This document shows, in pieces, positions 6,760 to 8,068 of a stretch of DNA of 8,068 nt. Origin of the DNA: Tardiphaga sp. GTDB lineage: Bacteria; Pseudomonadota; Alphaproteobacteria; Rhizobiales; Xanthobacteraceae. Each line of letters opens with the position of its first letter. Positions within the stretch are counted from its first letter, which is position 1. The notes under the pieces were generated by a model. It searched no databases, had not been told where the DNA came from, and saw only the letters and a program-made list of their open reading frames with translations. The DNA is taken from NCBI GenBank assembly GCA_028290765.1, contig JAQGJF010001114.1:1-8068 (forward strand), read 5' to 3'. A program made the translations under genes and the position numbers.

Positions 6760-6813
6760 CCGTCATTGCGAGGAGCTCTTGCGACGAAGCAGTCGCTTCG
6801 CTCGCAATGACGG
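6760..6813. repeat. REP-like palindromic element in the convergent gap
   Basis: Perfect 13-bp arms CCGTCATTGCGAG (6760-6772) and CTCGCAATGACGG (6801-6813) enclose a 28-base centre, which contains a second dyad CGAAGC-AGTC-GCTTCG (6785-6800). I recognise the CGTCATTGCGAG...GCGACGAAGCA pattern as a dispersed intergenic palindrome of many alphaproteobacterial genomes, including Bradyrhizobium relatives. It sits between the ends of two convergent genes, a usual place for REP elements, where it may protect mRNA 3' ends or stop transcription from both sides. No T-run follows, so it is not a classical intrinsic terminator. The rest of the 140-base gap (6704-6843) shows nothing recognisable. Confidence 0.8.
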
Positions 6814-6843
6814 AACTGGCGACACCTATCGGGCTTTGAATCC

Positions 6844-7809
6844 TCAGTATCCGCGCGCAAGCTCGACAACATTCTCCAGCGCACCACCGGCCTCAAATCT
6901 TTCGATCTGGCCGGCGATGAAGCGGGAGATGGCGTCCGGATCAGTGTCCGCCGCATTGTGCGGCGTCACGATCACGTTGGGATGAGTCCACAGCGCACTG
7001 TCCTGCGGCAACGGCTCGGCCTCGAAAACGTCGAGCGTGGCGGCGCCCAGCGTGCCATCGTTCAGGCAGTCCAGAATATCCGCCTCGATCTGCAAGCCGC
7101 CCCGTCCGGCATTGATCAGGACCGGCGCTCCGAGCGGGCTGCTCCGATCGAGCTTGGCGAAGACCTTCCGGTTGAGGATATGCCGCGTGCGGTCCGTCAG
7201 CGGCAGCAGGCAAACTAGAATATTGGTTCGCTGCAGAAACGGCTCAAAGCCGTCTTCACCCGAAAAACACTCGATCCCGTCGAGCTGTTTCGGACTGGCG
7301 CTCCAGCCCACCACACGAAATCCGAGATGCTTGAGAGCCAGGGCGGCATCCAGCCCGAGCACGCCCAGCCCCATGATACCGACCGTAATGGCGCCCGCCG
7401 CCCATTGGAATTTCGGTTCCCATTTTCTATGGCGCTGGCAATCCCACAGATAGAACTGCTGGCGGTGATGCATCAGGACATGAAGCACGACATATTCCGT
7501 CATCCGGCCGGTGAGATCGTCGATCGCGACGCGGACGATCGGCACCTTCGGAAGGCTACGATCGGCCACCAAGGCATCGACACCGGCACCCAGATTGAAA
7601 ATGACGCGCAGATTGGGAAACGCCGCGAGCGCGCCTTCGGCCGGCTTCCAGACCGCGGCATAGCTCACATCATTGGGATCGATCGCCTCCTCCGGCAGCA
7701 GCGCGACGCGCCGATCCGCGCAGACATCGGCGAAACGCCGCTTCCACCGCTCCGGTGCCCAGTTTTCGGTACTGCCGCGCACCAATAGCGCCAGTGCTCC
7801 CTTGCCCAT
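6844..7809 (-). CDS. D-2-hydroxyacid dehydrogenase, GhrA-like (glyoxylate/hydroxypyruvate reductase type)
   Basis: A 321-residue cytoplasmic NAD(P)H-dependent oxidoreductase that should reduce a 2-oxoacid to a D-2-hydroxyacid, or the reverse. The cofactor motif GLGVLG is at 147-152, and the catalytic triad is R236 (NAGRGG), E265 (DVFEAEPLP) and H284 (TPHNAAD). After the second Rossmann strand the protein has GWSASPK (168-174) instead of an acidic residue, which favours NADPH, as in GhrA. NLGAGVDAL (72-80) is the substrate-carboxylate loop typical of this branch. The short N-terminal domain and the length of about 320 also match GhrA rather than SerA or formate dehydrogenase. The ATG is preceded by GGATGGG and lies 10 bases after the stop of an ABC ATPase gene, so the two are probably co-transcribed. 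The physiological 2-oxoacid is not known. Confidence 0.93.
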   Translation of the reverse strand: MGKGALALLVRGSTENWAPERWKRRFADVCADRRVALLPEEAIDPNDVSYAAVWKPAEGALAAFPNLRVIFNLGAGVDALVADRSLPKVPIVRVAIDDLTGRMTEYVVLHVLMHHRQQFYLWDCQRHRKWEPKFQWAAGAITVGIMGLGVLGLDAALALKHLGFRVVGWSASPKQLDGIECFSGEDGFEPFLQRTNILVCLLPLTDRTRHILNRKVFAKLDRSSPLGAPVLINAGRGGLQIEADILDCLNDGTLGAATLDVFEAEPLPQDSALWTHPNVIVTPHNAADTDPDAISRFIAGQIERFEAGGALENVVELARGY

Positions 7810-7819
7810 TCATCCCATC

Positions 7820-8068
7820 CTAGTCCGGCGCGAATGCCACGCCCTCATCCGTGCCGATTGAAATACCGACTTTCGCGCCAATGGGCCAGCGCGTGATCGC
7901 ATCGTGCCCGCCCGATCGCACCAGCAGCCGGCCACCGGCGGCTTCCATGCACGCGACATGAATATCGACGTGCCCGCCCTGGTAGATTTGAGCGCCGACC
8001 GCACCTACTGTCGCACAAGGATCGGTTGGTTCGACGATCCGGAGCTGTTCGGGCCGGACGAACAGATC
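7820..8068 (-). CDS. ABC transporter ATP-binding protein, C-terminal TOBE part (5' truncated)
   Basis: The reverse strand is open from the window edge to a TAG at 7822-7820, coding for the last 82 residues of a protein whose start lies beyond the window. The visible part begins DLFVRPEQLRIVEP and continues with VGAVGAQIYQGGHVDIHV, LLVRSGGHDAITRW and VGISIGTDEGVAFAPD. This is the TOBE-type C-terminal domain of PotA/FbpC/MalK-like importers: VRPE(Q/H) followed by a small beta barrel, with a closing strand like 'VG..V.....D..AF'. The ATPase core is off the window, so substrate class cannot be given, but a TOBE domain with this spacing is common in polyamine, opine or iron(III)-type importers. 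It is a separate transporter from the SsuB-like one at 4857. It ends 10 bases before the hydroxyacid dehydrogenase start. Confidence 0.85.
   Translation of the reverse strand, partial: DLFVRPEQLRIVEPTDPCATVGAVGAQIYQGGHVDIHVACMEAAGGRLLVRSGGHDAITRWPIGAKVGISIGTDEGVAFAPD

Noticed and set aside
6731..6985. Small open frames running through the REP-like element (translations such as RHCEELLRRSSRFARND)
   Set aside because: This type of translation is a familiar artefact of the repeat; the frames also overlap the hydroxyacid dehydrogenase gene on the other strand.

Overview
The window looks like chromosomal DNA from a high-GC alphaproteobacterium. The protein style and a REP-like palindrome (CGTCATTGCGAG...) resemble Bradyrhizobium, Rhodopseudomonas and relatives; this assignment is inferred from pattern recognition, not a database search. 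Coding density is high, and nine protein genes are supported. Two of them are cut by the window edges.

Region 1 (1-462, + strand) is the C-terminal tail of a ClC-type chloride channel carrying a pair of CBS domains. It converges tail-to-tail with the next gene, with only 8 bases between the stop codons.

Region 2 (471-6703) is the core of the window: a self-contained uptake-and-catabolism locus built around a short divergent promoter region (3984-4089). Leftward there is a tight operon of three genes: an enolase-superfamily enzyme of the mandelate racemase type, a GMC-family FAD-dependent alcohol dehydrogenase/oxidase, and a GntR/HutC-type regulator. Rightward there is an SsuCB/TauCB-like ABC importer: permease, ATPase, and a periplasmic binding protein with a twin-arginine signal peptide. 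A 22-bp imperfect palindrome (4027-4048) lies in the middle of the divergent region and is the obvious candidate operator for the GntR protein. The likely logic is that the transporter imports a small organic acid or hydroxylated compound, the enolase-superfamily protein isomerises or dehydrates it, the GMC enzyme oxidises an alcohol group, and the regulator senses the substrate or an intermediate. The substrate cannot be read from the sequence.

Region 3 (6704-6843) is an intergenic gap between convergent genes. It holds a 54-base hairpin with perfect 13-bp arms, a REP-like element.

Region 4 (6844-8068, - strand) is the end of another operon. The last 82 residues of an ABC-transporter ATPase with a TOBE-type C-terminal domain are followed after 10 bases by a GhrA-like D-2-hydroxyacid dehydrogenase (glyoxylate/hydroxypyruvate reductase type).

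No tRNA, rRNA, CRISPR array, insertion sequence or phage gene was seen. Nothing in the window is clearly a new class of system. The most interesting part is the uncharacterised catabolic locus of region 2 with its putative operator.
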